Of a stretch of DNA of 64,000 nucleotides, positions 8,735-17,164 are shown piece after piece. Origin of the DNA: Actinomycetes bacterium (GTDB lineage: Bacteria; Actinomycetota; Acidimicrobiia; Acidimicrobiales; Ilumatobacteraceae). The first letter of the stretch is position 1. Every line of letters starts with the position of its first letter. Below the pieces are notes generated by a model. It made no database searches. It had not been told where the DNA came from and saw nothing but the letters and a program-made list of their open reading frames with translations. Position numbers and translations under genes: made by a program. The stretch is taken from the NCBI GenBank assembly GCA_029782355.1, contig JAKOUY010000016.1, positions 186,001 through 250,000 of the forward strand. The letters are read 5' to 3'.

Positions 8735-9661
8735 TCAGGTGTAGACGGAGAGGAAGGCCTCGTTGAGCTTACGGTCGTGGTAGAAGACGGCCGGGCCGAC
8801 CTCCTCCCAGGTCCAGGTGATCGGCTTCCAGTCCGGGTAGCTCTGGTAGCCGCCGCAGAACGTCTCGAAGCGGTTGCCGGAGTTGTCGAAGGCGTAGATG
8901 GTCGTGCCCCGCGTCACCCCGTGGCGTGTCGGGCCCATGTCGATCGACACCTTGTTCATCGACATCAGGTCGGCGGCGCGCAGCACCTTCTCCCAGCTCT
9001 CCAGCAGGAAGGCGGTGTGGTGCAGCTTGCCGGGCTCCTCGTTGCGCACGAAGGCCACGTCGTGGGCCTTGGTGCTGCACGACAGCCAGATGGCCAGGTC
9101 GGTCTCGCCGTCCGGCAGGACGATGTGCTCGACGAGGTAGAACCCGAGGACGTCGCAGAACAGCGCCTGGACCTTCTCGATGTCCGGCCCGTACAGCAGG
9201 GCGTGGTCCATGCGGATCGGGGCGATGCCGCGCTCGGCAGCCTCGCTCCACGGCGGTGGGTTGGTGTAGCCCATGCCGTTGCCGACGTCCTTCTTCTCGG
9301 CGTACAGCTCGATCTGGTGGCCCGAAGGGATCTCGAAGCGGACCCGCTCGCCGGTCTCCAGCAGATCGCCGGCCGGGATCCGTTCGGTGGTCACGCCGTA
9401 GTTGTTGAGGTCCTTCTCCAGCCGATCGAGATCGGCCTTCGACGCCACCTTGAAGCCGTAGAAGTCCATGCCGGCCTCACCGGCGTCGCGCAGGATCACG
9501 CTGTGATGGTCGCGCTCGTCCCAGCCCTTGAAGTAGGCCCGGTGGGCGTCACGGCCGGTCTGCACCAGGCCGACGACGTTGGAGTAGAACTCCACCGCCT
9601 CGTCCAGGTCGAGGACCTTGAGCTGCATGTGCCCCGGTCGGAGCACTCCGGTCATTCCCAT
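8735..9661 (-). CDS. dmpB: Catechol 2,3-dioxygenase (extradiol, XylE/DmpB type)
   Basis: This Fe(II) enzyme cleaves catechol next to the hydroxyls to give 2-hydroxymuconic semialdehyde. The 308-residue length and two-domain VOC architecture match the XylE/DmpB subfamily. The 2-His-1-carboxylate iron ligands are visible: His153 in MDHALLYGPD, His214 in KLHHTAFLLES and Glu266 in SGNRFETF, at nearly the same numbering as XylE. ATG 9661 is preceded by a good GGAG. It lies directly downstream of the ferredoxin, the arrangement in which XylT/DmpQ-type ferredoxins reactivate oxidised enzyme. Confidence 0.95.
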   Translation of the reverse strand: MGMTGVLRPGHMQLKVLDLDEAVEFYSNVVGLVQTGRDAHRAYFKGWDERDHHSVILRDAGEAGMDFYGFKVASKADLDRLEKDLNNYGVTTERIPAGDLLETGERVRFEIPSGHQIELYAEKKDVGNGMGYTNPPPWSEAAERGIAPIRMDHALLYGPDIEKVQALFCDVLGFYLVEHIVLPDGETDLAIWLSCSTKAHDVAFVRNEEPGKLHHTAFLLESWEKVLRAADLMSMNKVSIDMGPTRHGVTRGTTIYAFDNSGNRFETFCGGYQSYPDWKPITWTWEEVGPAVFYHDRKLNEAFLSVYT

Positions 9662-9697
9662 GGTTTTCTCCTTTGTTGATTCCTGTCTCGATGGGTG

Positions 9698-10033
9698 TCA
9701 GTCGGGTCGTGGCGTCTCGGCCGAGGCAAGCGGTGCGGTCGCCGCCGGCTTGGGTGCGCACTGCACGGTCAGATCGCTGGTCGGGTAGGTCCGGCAGGAC
9801 AGCACCACGCCCGCCCTCAGGTCGTCCTCGGTGACGAACGCCTTGCTCATCCGCTTGGTCGTGTACGTGCCGGACAGCACGGTGATCCGGCACACCCCGC
9901 ATCCGCCGCTGCGGCAGCCGACCTGGATGCCTCGCCCGCAGCTCTGCTCCATGCCGTGCAGCACGCTGCGATCGGCGGCGCTGGCGAAGGCAGTTCCCTC
10001 GGGCAGCACGGTCACGGTGTAGGCGGTGGTCAT
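9698..10033 (-). CDS. dmpQ: [2Fe-2S] ferredoxin of XylT/DmpQ type
   Basis: A plant-type [2Fe-2S] ferredoxin of 111 residues. The cluster cysteines lie in CGRGIQVGCRSGGCGVC and in VLSCRTYP further on. In the xyl and dmp pathways this ferredoxin reduces the inactive ferric form of catechol 2,3-dioxygenase; the same position between the hydroxylase reductase and the dioxygenase supports that role. ATG 10033 lies 2 nt after the TAG of the reductase gene, so it is co-translated. The C-terminal Ala/Pro-rich tail is longer than usual. Confidence 0.88.
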   Translation of the reverse strand: MTTAYTVTVLPEGTAFASAADRSVLHGMEQSCGRGIQVGCRSGGCGVCRITVLSGTYTTKRMSKAFVTEDDLRAGVVLSCRTYPTSDLTVQCAPKPAATAPLASAETPRPD

Positions 10034-10035
10034 GG

Positions 10036-11097
10036 CTAGATCCGCTTGAACAGCGGGCTGCGCACCCGCGAGGCGTCGGCGGCGGAGATGAACTGCTCCT
10101 GGTAGATGTCCCGCTCGAACAGCCGGCCCTGCATGAGCGTGGTAATGCAGGCGTCGATCATCGCAGGCGGTCCGCACAGGTAGGCCTTGTGACCGCGGAA
10201 GTCGTTGGCGAAGTGGGCCTTGGCGGCCTCATGGACGAATCCTCGCGCCCCCGCCCAACCGCTGCCATCCGGCTCGTGGGACAGCGTCGGCAGGTAGGTG
10301 AACGTGGGCGTGCGGTCGGCGAGGGACGTGAGCTCGTCCACGTGGTACAGCTCGTCGGCCGTGCGCGCGCCGTGGATCAGCGTGATCGGCAGCGTGCACC
10401 CGCGCTCCAGCAGGTCGAGGATCATCGAGCGCGGGCTGGACAGGCCCGACCCGCCGGCCATGAAGATCATCGGTACGTTGGCCGACTGGCGGACGTGGAA
10501 CATGCCGTAGGGCCCGGCGAGGTGCAGGGTGTCACCGACCTGCAGCCGCTCGTGGATCCAGGTGGTGGCCGCCCCACCCGGCACCAGACGGACGTCGAGC
10601 TCGATCTGGTGCGGGTCAGACGGTGAGTTGGCGAAGCTGAACGGGCGGTGTTCGTCGCGATCGGGGAGCTGGACGTTGACGTACTGCCCGGCCTGGAAGG
10701 GCAGCCCGTCGGGATCGTCGACCCGGGCCACGACGCCCTTGATCGTGGGGGTCAAGGCATCGATCCGGGTGACCGTGGCGGTGACGTTGCGCACCGGCAG
10801 CCTGAGCGCATCGGGCTCGTCCTCGATGTCCGCCTCGATGGTGACGTCGCTCTCGGCCCGGGCGCAGCACGCCAGGCACAGGCCCTCTTCACGCTCGAAG
10901 TCCATCAGGGCGAAGCTGGATGCCTCGCCGTGGTCGATCTCACCATCGACCACCTGCACCTTGCAGGTGCCGCACAGGCCGTGACCGCAGGCGTGCGGGA
11001 GGTACACGCCGGCGCGCAGGGCAGCGTCGAGGAGGGTCTGGCCCTCGGCCACGCCGACCGTCTGGCCGAGCGGCTCGATGGTGAGATCGAAGCTCAC
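10036..11097 (-). CDS. dmpP: Phenol hydroxylase reductase component P5
   Basis: It transfers electrons from NAD(P)H through FAD and a [2Fe-2S] cluster to the diiron oxygenase. The 353 residues divide into an N-terminal ferredoxin domain (Cys37, 42, 45 in ACGHGLCGTC and Cys77 in LACC), an FAD domain (AGQYVNVQLPD and RPFSFAN near residue 150), and an NAD-binding domain (IFMAGGSGLSSPRSMI and YLCGPPAMIDA). This is the exact domain order of DmpP/TomA5-like reductases. It follows the P4 gene by 7 bp. Confidence 0.95.
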   Translation of the reverse strand: MSFDLTIEPLGQTVGVAEGQTLLDAALRAGVYLPHACGHGLCGTCKVQVVDGEIDHGEASSFALMDFEREEGLCLACCARAESDVTIEADIEDEPDALRLPVRNVTATVTRIDALTPTIKGVVARVDDPDGLPFQAGQYVNVQLPDRDEHRPFSFANSPSDPHQIELDVRLVPGGAATTWIHERLQVGDTLHLAGPYGMFHVRQSANVPMIFMAGGSGLSSPRSMILDLLERGCTLPITLIHGARTADELYHVDELTSLADRTPTFTYLPTLSHEPDGSGWAGARGFVHEAAKAHFANDFRGHKAYLCGPPAMIDACITTLMQGRLFERDIYQEQFISAADASRVRSPLFKRI

Positions 11098-11104
11098 GGC
11101 CCGC

Positions 11105-11464
11105 TCAGGTGCTGGAGCCCTTGACCCCGGTGAGCCCCGGGGTGCGGAAGGTCAGGCTGTCCTTGTGGCGCATCCCGTTGTCGGCCAGCGAGGCGGACAG
11201 ATCGGGCGTGAACGGCTCGCCGTTCTTCGTCCACTCGACGCTCGACCAGTCGATCGAGGCGAAGTCCGGGTGCGTGCCCACCGCTCCGGGCAGGACCGCT
11301 TCGACGATGGCGCCGAAGGGCATGTCCGGTGGCAGGGGGAAGGCGAACGGGGCGCAGAACATCAGGTGGTCGATCCAGCCGATGTAGGTGAGTTGGGCAC
11401 CGTGGAACTGGTCCTGGGTGTCCTTCGGGGTACCGCGGTACTCCGTGACGGCGGCAACAGACAT
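11105..11464 (-). CDS. dmpO: Phenol hydroxylase component P4
   Basis: A 119-residue protein matching the DmpO/P4 subunit of multicomponent phenol hydroxylases, with hydroxylase-gamma-like features: QFHGAQLTYIGWDHLMF-type region near residue 20 (here with an Ile after Trp), FAFPLPPDMPF, and the acidic segment that follows. With P1 and P3 it forms the (alpha-beta-gamma)2 oxygenase in which phenol is hydroxylated to catechol. Position between P3 and the reductase is as in dmpKLMNOP. GGAG precedes ATG 11464. Confidence 0.9.
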   Translation of the reverse strand: MSVAAVTEYRGTPKDTQDQFHGAQLTYIGWIDHLMFCAPFAFPLPPDMPFGAIVEAVLPGAVGTHPDFASIDWSSVEWTKNGEPFTPDLSASLADNGMRHKDSLTFRTPGLTGVKGSST

Positions 11465-11489
11465 GTCGGTCTCCTCTCGTGCGGGCGGG

Positions 11490-13043
11490 TCAGGCGTTGC
11501 TGGTGGTCATCTGGCGCCAGGCACGGAAGTGGCGCTGGTCCTCGGAGCCCTCGTAGGGGGCGTTGTCGACGCCGACGTTCATCTGGTACCAGGTGATGAC
11601 CTCGAGCAGTGGGTTGAAGTCGGCGGCGGTGGGATCGGCCTCCGGGCGGAAGCAGTTCCCCTGATAGATCTGGTGCACCGGCAGCCAGGCCTGCACGTAC
11701 TTCTCCGGCTCGTGGTCGAAGATGTTCTTGCAGCCGTCGGAGCAGAAGTGGTAGCGCTCGCCGTCGTAGACGCTGTCCCGGTAGCAGATCCGTGTCGGGT
11801 CACCGGGCTCGGTGAACAGCATCGGGATCTGGCACACCTGGCACAGCATCGGCAGCGTGCCGTTGTTGTACCGGTCGCCGGCAGCCTCCCGCTCGGCCCA
11901 GTGCTCGAAGCGTGGCCGGTAGTACTGGTCGAAGGTGCCCGGGTACTTCTGGGCCATCCAGTCCATGTCCTCCGGCGACGGAACCCAGGTGTGGAACGGG
12001 GCGGCGGCCTGGTACTGGTAGAAGGTGCTCCACGCCTGCGAGCTGAGGTGGACCTTGTCGTCGCAGGCCTGCTGCCAGCCGAGTGGTGGGCGCACGCCGT
12101 AGCGGGCCAGGTCGTTGAACAGCGCCCCGCCGTTCTCCTCGGCGTAGATCTCCCACGCCTCCTTCCAGCTCATCACCTTCTTCGGCAGCATGAAGTCGAG
12201 CATCATCGCCACCAGCGTCAGCACCCGGTAGCCGCGCCAGAACCACTTGTCGATCCAGTGCTGGACGATCGGCAGGTTGTCCGGGTCCTGCTCGAGCATG
12301 AACTTAATGGCCTCCAGGCCGAGGGTCATGTGCCGGCTCTCGTCGCTCTGGGCGGAGAAGCCGAACGCCATCGCCCCCATGTCGCCGTTGTACGCCGCGC
12401 CCGAGATGAACGGCACGAACAGCAGGTTGGTGAGCACGTATTCGAAGGAGAAGCCGATGGCGATCATGAACTCGAACGGGCCGGCGGTGATGGCGTCGTC
12501 GAAGAACGACTTCGGCACGGAGAGGTACCAGACCCGGTCGTGCATGTGCCGCCAGGCGTGGAACCCGTCGTACAGCTTGTTGTAGTTGGACATCGAGTGG
12601 ATCTGCGTCTGCACGTGACGCAGCTCGTCGAGCGACTGCATCTGGCAGGCCACCCGGGCACCGACGCCCGGCAGCGAGCGGCCGACGTGGGCGAAACCAC
12701 GGTGGGCCATGTACTCGAGCGGGGAGACGCCGGTGAGGAACAGCTTCAACGAGTTGATGTAGCGGGCATCGGTGAGCCCGAGGTGCCCGTTGTTCTGGGC
12801 GAAGGCGTCCATGATCGCGTAGAGCTTCTGCTCCTTCTCCGCCTGGTACTTCCAGTAGGCGTCCATGGTCAGGCGGAACGGGTCCTCCCACGCGTTCCAG
12901 TCGTGGACCTTGATGCCCTCGTAGGTGGCATAGGGGAAGACCTTCTCCATCGGCTGATAGGTGGTCTGCCAGTCCAGGCCCCGGGTCATCAGCGCGTAGC
13001 GCTCCTTGAGACCGAGCTTCTTCGGTGCGGCGGTGGTGGTCAT
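11490..13043 (-). CDS. dmpN: Phenol hydroxylase large (alpha) subunit P3, diiron oxygenase
   Basis: The catalytic subunit of the soluble diiron phenol monooxygenase (phenol to catechol). The full ligand set is visible: Glu110 (SPLEYM), Glu140 and His143 (DELRHVQ), Glu201 (SFEYVL), Glu235 and His238 (DESRHM). Near the C-terminus two cysteine pairs, LCQVCQ and HFCSDGC, form the zinc-like site typical of DmpN and toluene monooxygenase alpha subunits. Length 517 is usual for the family. It is the fourth gene in the P0-P5 order, between the coupling protein P2 and P4. In actinobacteria phenol hydroxylases are more often single-component or two-component flavoenzymes, so this type is noteworthy. 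Confidence 0.97.
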   Translation of the reverse strand: MTTTAAPKKLGLKERYALMTRGLDWQTTYQPMEKVFPYATYEGIKVHDWNAWEDPFRLTMDAYWKYQAEKEQKLYAIMDAFAQNNGHLGLTDARYINSLKLFLTGVSPLEYMAHRGFAHVGRSLPGVGARVACQMQSLDELRHVQTQIHSMSNYNKLYDGFHAWRHMHDRVWYLSVPKSFFDDAITAGPFEFMIAIGFSFEYVLTNLLFVPFISGAAYNGDMGAMAFGFSAQSDESRHMTLGLEAIKFMLEQDPDNLPIVQHWIDKWFWRGYRVLTLVAMMLDFMLPKKVMSWKEAWEIYAEENGGALFNDLARYGVRPPLGWQQACDDKVHLSSQAWSTFYQYQAAAPFHTWVPSPEDMDWMAQKYPGTFDQYYRPRFEHWAEREAAGDRYNNGTLPMLCQVCQIPMLFTEPGDPTRICYRDSVYDGERYHFCSDGCKNIFDHEPEKYVQAWLPVHQIYQGNCFRPEADPTAADFNPLLEVITWYQMNVGVDNAPYEGSEDQRHFRAWRQMTTSNA

Positions 13044-13053
13044 CGGGGTGCTC

Positions 13054-13320
13054 CTAGTTCCAGCTCAGGGTGAACTCGTCGTCGGACTCGTCGATGTGGC
13101 CCGACAGGGTGATCAGGTGGACGTGCAGCTCCTGCAGGTCGAACGAGCGGCCGAGCTTCTCCTCGACCGTCTCGCGCTTGATGGTCATCGAGCCGGGCAC
13201 GTCGACGCGGACCATGGCCGGCTGCTCGTTGATGGAGGCCGTCGGGTTGTCCTCGACGATGGCGTCGACGATGCCGCGGCTGGCCTCGTTGGTCTGGAAG
13301 GCGATGAAGACATTGGACAT
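13054..13320 (-). CDS. dmpM: Phenol hydroxylase regulatory/coupling component P2
   Basis: A cofactor-less effector protein of 88 residues (MmoB/DmpM family) that docks on the oxygenase and is needed for efficient turnover. It shows NVFIAFQTNEASRGIVDAI at the N-terminus and a C-terminal LHVHLITLSGHIDESDDEF like other P2 proteins. I choose ATG 13320 because AGAGG lies about 8 nt upstream; a GTG at 13329 in the same frame is less well placed. It sits between P1 and P3 as in the dmp operon. Confidence 0.92.
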   Translation of the reverse strand: MSNVFIAFQTNEASRGIVDAIVEDNPTASINEQPAMVRVDVPGSMTIKRETVEEKLGRSFDLQELHVHLITLSGHIDESDDEFTLSWN

Positions 13321-13339
13321 CGGGGTCACCTCTCGTGGA

Positions 13340-14332
13340 TCACAGGGTCAGGCCGCACTTGGCGGCGCGGGCGTCGAACGCCGTCACGGCGTCGGTCATC
13401 GCGGCGGGAGCGTCGCCACCGAGGGCTGCGTCCATCAGCGGGGCGATGGCGGCAACGGCGCGGTCGCGCCACGTGGTCGCCCATCCGCTGACCAGCTCGG
13501 CGTTGGCCGAGGACTCGGCCGCAGCGGTCTTGATGGTGGCGTCGACCCACTTGGAGGTCTCGGCGAACCAGTCGTTCTGGAAGCGCACCAGCATCGACAC
13601 GGTCGGTCCCGCCTGGACCGTGAGTGCCGTGTCGAACGTGCCGTAGACCAGCGGGAACAGCAGACCGTCGAGGGCGAAGTTCTGGGCCACGTACAGCTCG
13701 AACGGGTCGCCGATCACCAGCAGGTCTTCGACCAGGTGGCGAAGCCCTTGCCACTGCGGGGCGTCCATCCACGCCGCCTTGGCCTCGTCGAGGGCCTCGA
13801 CGTCGCCGAGCAGCAGACCAAGACGAGTGAGGTACTGGGCGATGCCCAGCTGGTCCATCGCCTGGAAGATGCACGGGGCGGTGAAGCTGGTGCCGTAGCC
13901 GTAGGCGCAGATCGAGGAGTTGTTCATGTTCGCCCCCCAAGCCACGTGGCGCAGCGGGACGAGCAGGTCGAGGGCTCGGCGCTTGGCGTCGGCGGCGAAG
14001 GTGTCGGCCAGGCCGCGCTTCTCGACGAACTCGAAGTCGGCCTCGGCCGTCTCCTGCATGCGCGCCCGGGCGATGGTGTAGGTGGCGTAGTACATCTGCC
14101 GCGGGTCACGGAAGGCGTACCAGTCGGCCATCACCAGCTTGGTGCGAGAGGCGTCGAAGATCTCGTGGCCGGGATCCCATGTCGGCCGGTAGTGGAAGTT
14201 GGCGTTGGCCTGGACGTCGAGCACGCCCTCCTGGTAGCGGCTGGCGGTCTTGTTCGGACCGATGCGCCGGGCGACGTGGTCGAACGTCTGGCGCACCGGG
14301 GTGATGCTCACCGTGCGGAGGTCGATCTGCAT
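13340..14332 (-). CDS. dmpL: Phenol hydroxylase beta subunit P1
   Basis: A 330-residue ferritin-like non-catalytic subunit (DmpL/P1) of the diiron oxygenase. It lacks the iron ligands but keeps the helical scaffold, with recognisable stretches such as TFDHVARRIGPNKTASRYQE near the N-terminus, MYYATYTIARARMQE and VAWGANMNNSSICAYGYG. It pairs with P3 and P4. It lies 36 bp after P0 and 19 bp before P2. Confidence 0.92.
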   Translation of the reverse strand: MQIDLRTVSITPVRQTFDHVARRIGPNKTASRYQEGVLDVQANANFHYRPTWDPGHEIFDASRTKLVMADWYAFRDPRQMYYATYTIARARMQETAEADFEFVEKRGLADTFAADAKRRALDLLVPLRHVAWGANMNNSSICAYGYGTSFTAPCIFQAMDQLGIAQYLTRLGLLLGDVEALDEAKAAWMDAPQWQGLRHLVEDLLVIGDPFELYVAQNFALDGLLFPLVYGTFDTALTVQAGPTVSMLVRFQNDWFAETSKWVDATIKTAAAESSANAELVSGWATTWRDRAVAAIAPLMDAALGGDAPAAMTDAVTAFDARAAKCGLTL

Positions 14333-14368
14333 CAGCTGTCTCCTTGTGGTCGTGGCCCCGCGGGGCGC

Positions 14369-14650
14369 CTACTTGAACCGTTGGTGGGTGGCGTCGTGCA
14401 GGGTCCAGCCCCACTCGTCACCGGCGTCGCCCGTCTCGTCCGAACCCGGCGCGCCGACGTCGGCCAGCACCTCGGCGTGCTGGGTGGCGCAGAACTCGGC
14501 GAAGGCCGGCCCGTCGAGGAACATCTCGACGAACAGGTCGGGGTCACCGATCGAGAAGCGGAACTCGACAAAGCCGTCGGCGCGGCGCTCGACGACCCGC
14601 ACGAACCGGCGGTCCGTGTCGATGATCGGTGGCGTTGTGGCGTCGTCCAC
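14369..14650 (-). CDS. dmpK: Phenol hydroxylase component P0
   Basis: A 93-residue protein of the DmpK/P0 family, which is thought to help load or activate the diiron centre of the oxygenase. RRFVRVVERRADGFVEFRFS and LFVEMFLDGPAFAEFC match the small P0 domain. It is the first gene of the hydroxylase operon; the start is GTG 14650. The GTTCCG-N5-CGGAAC palindrome begins 44 nt upstream of this start, so its promoter carries the presumed IclR operator. Confidence 0.85.
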   Translation of the reverse strand: MDDATTPPIIDTDRRFVRVVERRADGFVEFRFSIGDPDLFVEMFLDGPAFAEFCATQHAEVLADVGAPGSDETGDAGDEWGWTLHDATHQRFK

Positions 14651-14692
14651 GTCGGCAGCGTGCGCCTCGCTACGCCATGCCGTACAGCCTCA

Positions 14693-14711
14693 CGTTCCGC
14701 AAATCGGAACG
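14693..14711. promoter_or_regulatory. IclR-type operator site 1, upstream of dmpK
   Basis: The 19-bp palindrome CGTTCCG-CAAAT-CGGAACG is perfect in both arms and followed by C, as at the three other sites. Its edge is 44 nt from the dmpK start. A second, overlapping symmetry exists: CGGAACGCCG (14705-14714) mirrored by CGGCGTTCCG (14731-14740). Regulation by one of the two IclR proteins encoded nearby is inferred. Confidence 0.75.
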
Positions 14712-14767
14712 CCGTTTCGTGGCGTACCGGCGGCGTTCCGCCCGACCCCCGGACGACTCCTCCCGCG

Positions 14768-15130
14768 CCCATGGGCGCGGCCATGCGCACCACCGCACGT
14801 TCCCGCGCCCATGGGTTCGTGGCGGTGGTGGGAGGGCATGCCGGTCCCGTTGTGGCGTCCCCTGGTCCCATGGGCGCGGACAGGTGCGGACGTGCAAGGT
14901 TCCGCGCCCATGGGTTCGTGGCGGGTCGGGCGGTGGTGGGAGGGCTTGCCCGTCCCGTTCTGGCGTCCCCCGGTCCCATGGGCGCGGGAAGGTGCGGATG
15001 TGCAAGGTTCCGCGCCCATGGGTTCGTGGCGGGTCGGGCGGTGGTGGGAGGGCGTGCCGGTCCCGTTCTGCCGTCCCCTGGTCCCATGGGCGCGGCAAGG
15101 TGCGGACGTGCAAGGTTCCGCGCCCATGGG
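14768..15130. repeat. Array of four 48-bp palindromic modules separated by three similar spacers
   Basis: Eight copies of CCCATGGG occur, alternately 40 and 59-68 bp apart. Each module starts CCCATGGGCGCGG and ends CCGCGCCCATGGG (14768-14815, 14867-14914, 14975-15022, 15083-15130), so it can fold as a hairpin with 12-13-bp arms. The spacers are 51, 60 and 60 bp and nearly identical; the first lacks 9 bp. The array fills most of the 505-bp gap between dmpI and the dmpK operator. No credible gene is seen there. Origin (REP/MITE-like) and function are unknown. Confidence 0.85.
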
Positions 15131-15155
15131 TCTGAGAGGGGTCAGGGGTCAGGGG

Positions 15156-15359
15156 TCAGGGGGTGGGGTGGGCGTTGCGCTCGGCGAGGGTGTGGCCGGC
15201 GGCCATGAAGTCGGTGGGCTCGAACTCGGTGATCCACACCCGGATCGAGGCCAGCGGGGCGCCGAGGGTGTCCTGGGCGGCCTGGGTGATGGCCGCCAGC
15301 AGGGCCCGCTTCTGCTCCGGGGTCCGCCCGGCGGCCATGCTGACGTGGACCAGCGGCAT
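15156..15359 (-). CDS. dmpI: 4-Oxalocrotonate tautomerase
   Basis: It converts 2-hydroxymuconate to 2-oxo-3-hexenedioate (4-oxalocrotonate keto form). The 67-residue protein has the catalytic amino-terminal proline (Pro2, exposed after Met removal), the conserved GRTPEQK arginine at position 12, and Phe51 of the EFEPTDF segment. It is slightly longer than the usual 62-63 residues. ATG 15359 overlaps the TGA of the decarboxylase gene (TGATG), so it is the end of the dmpFGHI unit. The stop codon is followed by three TCAGGGG-type repeats on the plus strand. Confidence 0.92.
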   Translation of the reverse strand: MPLVHVSMAAGRTPEQKRALLAAITQAAQDTLGAPLASIRVWITEFEPTDFMAAGHTLAERNAHPTP

Positions 15360-16135
15360 CACACGCCTCGCACCGTGACCGAGCCGAGGTGCCCGAAGGT
15401 CGCCGTCACGTGGTGGCCGGCCGCCAGTGGAACCGCTGCGGTGAGCCCACCGGTGAACACCATCCACCCAGGCTCGATGGCCTCGCCGCGGGCGCCGAGG
15501 AAGTTGGCCAACATCGCCGTGGCCTCGGCCGGATGACCCATGGTGGCCGCTCCGGTGGCCGTGGCCACCTGGACACCGTCGACCTCCAGCAGCAGACCGA
15601 TCAGCGAGAGGTCGAGGCCGTCCGGGCGGTGCATGGCCGGGCCGACAACCACCTTGGCCTCGCTGGTGTTGTCGGCGACGACGTCGGCGGCCGTGAACGA
15701 GAAGTCGGCGTAGCGCGAGTCGATGACCTCGAGCCCGCAGCACACCCAGTCGGTGGCGGCCAGAACATCGGCGGCGCTCACTCCTGGGCCCGCCAGACGC
15801 TGGCCGATGATCAGCACGATCTCCGGCTCGACGCGCGGGTGGATCAGGGTGTCGACCCGCACCGGTTCGTTCGCCGGGTGCAGGCCCCCGCTGAACAGCC
15901 GGCCGTACACCGGCTCGGCCACCTGCATCTGCTGCTGCTTGGCGGGCGAGGTCAGGCCGAGCTTGGCGCCGACGACGCGTTCGCCCCGCGCCAGACGCCG
16001 CCGGGCCACCTCGTCCTGCACGGCGTACCCGTCGTCCAACGTGAGCGCATGCTGCTCGGTCAGCCGCCCCATGGCGGTGCGGTGAGCGACGGCTGACTCC
16101 ACCAGGTCGGCGCAGGCGGTGATCGCCGCGCTCAC
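15359..16135 (-). CDS. dmpH: 4-Oxalocrotonate decarboxylase (hydratase/decarboxylase family)
   Basis: It decarboxylates 4-oxalocrotonate to 2-hydroxypenta-2,4-dienoate. The 258-residue protein belongs to the FAH-like hydratase/decarboxylase family: [15 protein letters not shown] near residue 57, the metal-binding PEIVLIIG (PxxExExx-type acidic cluster), and a conserved [11 protein letters not shown]. It resembles dmpE in the same locus; I assign H to this copy because it lies between the aldolase and the tautomerase, as in the dmp operon. GTG 16135 overlaps the aldolase stop (GTGA). Confidence 0.85.
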   Translation of the reverse strand: MSAAITACADLVESAVAHRTAMGRLTEQHALTLDDGYAVQDEVARRRLARGERVVGAKLGLTSPAKQQQMQVAEPVYGRLFSGGLHPANEPVRVDTLIHPRVEPEIVLIIGQRLAGPGVSAADVLAATDWVCCGLEVIDSRYADFSFTAADVVADNTSEAKVVVGPAMHRPDGLDLSLIGLLLEVDGVQVATATGAATMGHPAEATAMLANFLGARGEAIEPGWMVFTGGLTAAVPLAAGHHVTATFGHLGSVTVRGV

Positions 16136-17163
16136 GCCGCGGCCCCGTGCTTGGCCAGGGTGGCGGCGATCTGGATGATCTGGTCCTCCTGCCCGCCCAC
16201 CAGCCCCTGGCGGCCGCACTCCAGCAGGATCTCGGCACCGGACACGCCGTAGCGCTCGGCGGCGCGGTAGGCGTGCTTCAGGTAGCTGCTGTACACGCCG
16301 GCATAGCCCATGATGATGGCCAGGCGATCCTTGACGCACTCGCCGTCCATCACCGGGCGAACCACGTCCTCGGCGACGTCGATCATCCGCAGCACGTCGA
16401 GTCCGGTGCGGATGCCCTGGCGCTCGGCGACGGCGGCGAACACCTCCAGCGGGGTGTTGCCCGCACCGGCACCGAAGGCCCGGGTCGAGCCGTCGACCTG
16501 CACCGCCCCGGCGCGCACGGCCATGACACTGTTGGCCACCGACAACCCGAGATTCTCGTGGCCGTGGAAGCCGACGGTGGCATCTCCACCCAGTTCGGCG
16601 ACGACGGCCTCCACCCGGACCGTGACGTCCTCCAGGATCATCGCCCCGGCCGAGTCGACCACATAGACGCACTGGCATCCGGCGTCGGCCATGATCCGTG
16701 CCTGGGCTGCCAGCACGTCGGGCTGCTGGGAGTGGGCCATCATCAAGAACCCCACGGTCTCCAGGCCGAGCTCGCGGGACATCCCGAAGTGCTGGATCGA
16801 GATGTCCGCCTCGGTGCAGTGGGTGGCGATGCGGATCACCCCGACACCGAGGTCGGCGGCGGCCTTGATGTCGTCCTTGGTGCCCAGCCCCGGGAGCATC
16901 AGCGCGGCGATCTTGGCCTGCCGGGCCGTCTCCGCCGCGGCCTTCATGAGCACCCGTTCGTCGGTACGGGAGAAGCCGTAGTTGAACGACGACCCGCCGA
17001 GTCCGTCGCCGTGGGTCACTTCGATCACGGGCATTCCCGCAGCGTCGAGCGCCGCCACCACGGCGCGCACGTCGGCCTCGCTGAACTGGTGGCGCTTGGC
17101 GTGCGAGCCGTCGCGCAGGCTGGTGTCGGTGATGCGGATGTCGAGGTCGGCCGAGTACGGCAT
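16132..17163 (-). CDS. dmpG: 4-Hydroxy-2-oxovalerate aldolase
   Basis: A class II aldolase splitting 4-hydroxy-2-oxovalerate into pyruvate and acetaldehyde. The 343-residue protein shows [16 protein letters not shown] at the N-terminus (Arg17, metal ligand Asp18, catalytic His21), [12 protein letters not shown] with the two metal-binding histidines, and a C-terminal domain that contacts the dehydrogenase. DmpG forms a channelling complex with DmpF so acetaldehyde does not escape. The start is 1 nt after the dmpF stop, which fits equal synthesis of the two partners. Confidence 0.96.
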   Translation of the reverse strand: MPYSADLDIRITDTSLRDGSHAKRHQFSEADVRAVVAALDAAGMPVIEVTHGDGLGGSSFNYGFSRTDERVLMKAAAETARQAKIAALMLPGLGTKDDIKAAADLGVGVIRIATHCTEADISIQHFGMSRELGLETVGFLMMAHSQQPDVLAAQARIMADAGCQCVYVVDSAGAMILEDVTVRVEAVVAELGGDATVGFHGHENLGLSVANSVMAVRAGAVQVDGSTRAFGAGAGNTPLEVFAAVAERQGIRTGLDVLRMIDVAEDVVRPVMDGECVKDRLAIIMGYAGVYSSYLKHAYRAAERYGVSGAEILLECGRQGLVGGQEDQIIQIAATLAKHGAAA

Positions 17164-17164
17164 G

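Noticed and set aside
11388-13073. Plus-strand ORF of over 500 codons opposite dmpN
   Set aside because: Val/His/Arg-rich antisense shadow of the diiron subunit gene, without any family motif.
14768-15130. Possible CRISPR array (regular palindromic repeats)
   Set aside because: The spacers are nearly identical to one another, repeats are 48 bp with only four copies, and no cas gene is in the window. It is a tandem repeat of hairpins.
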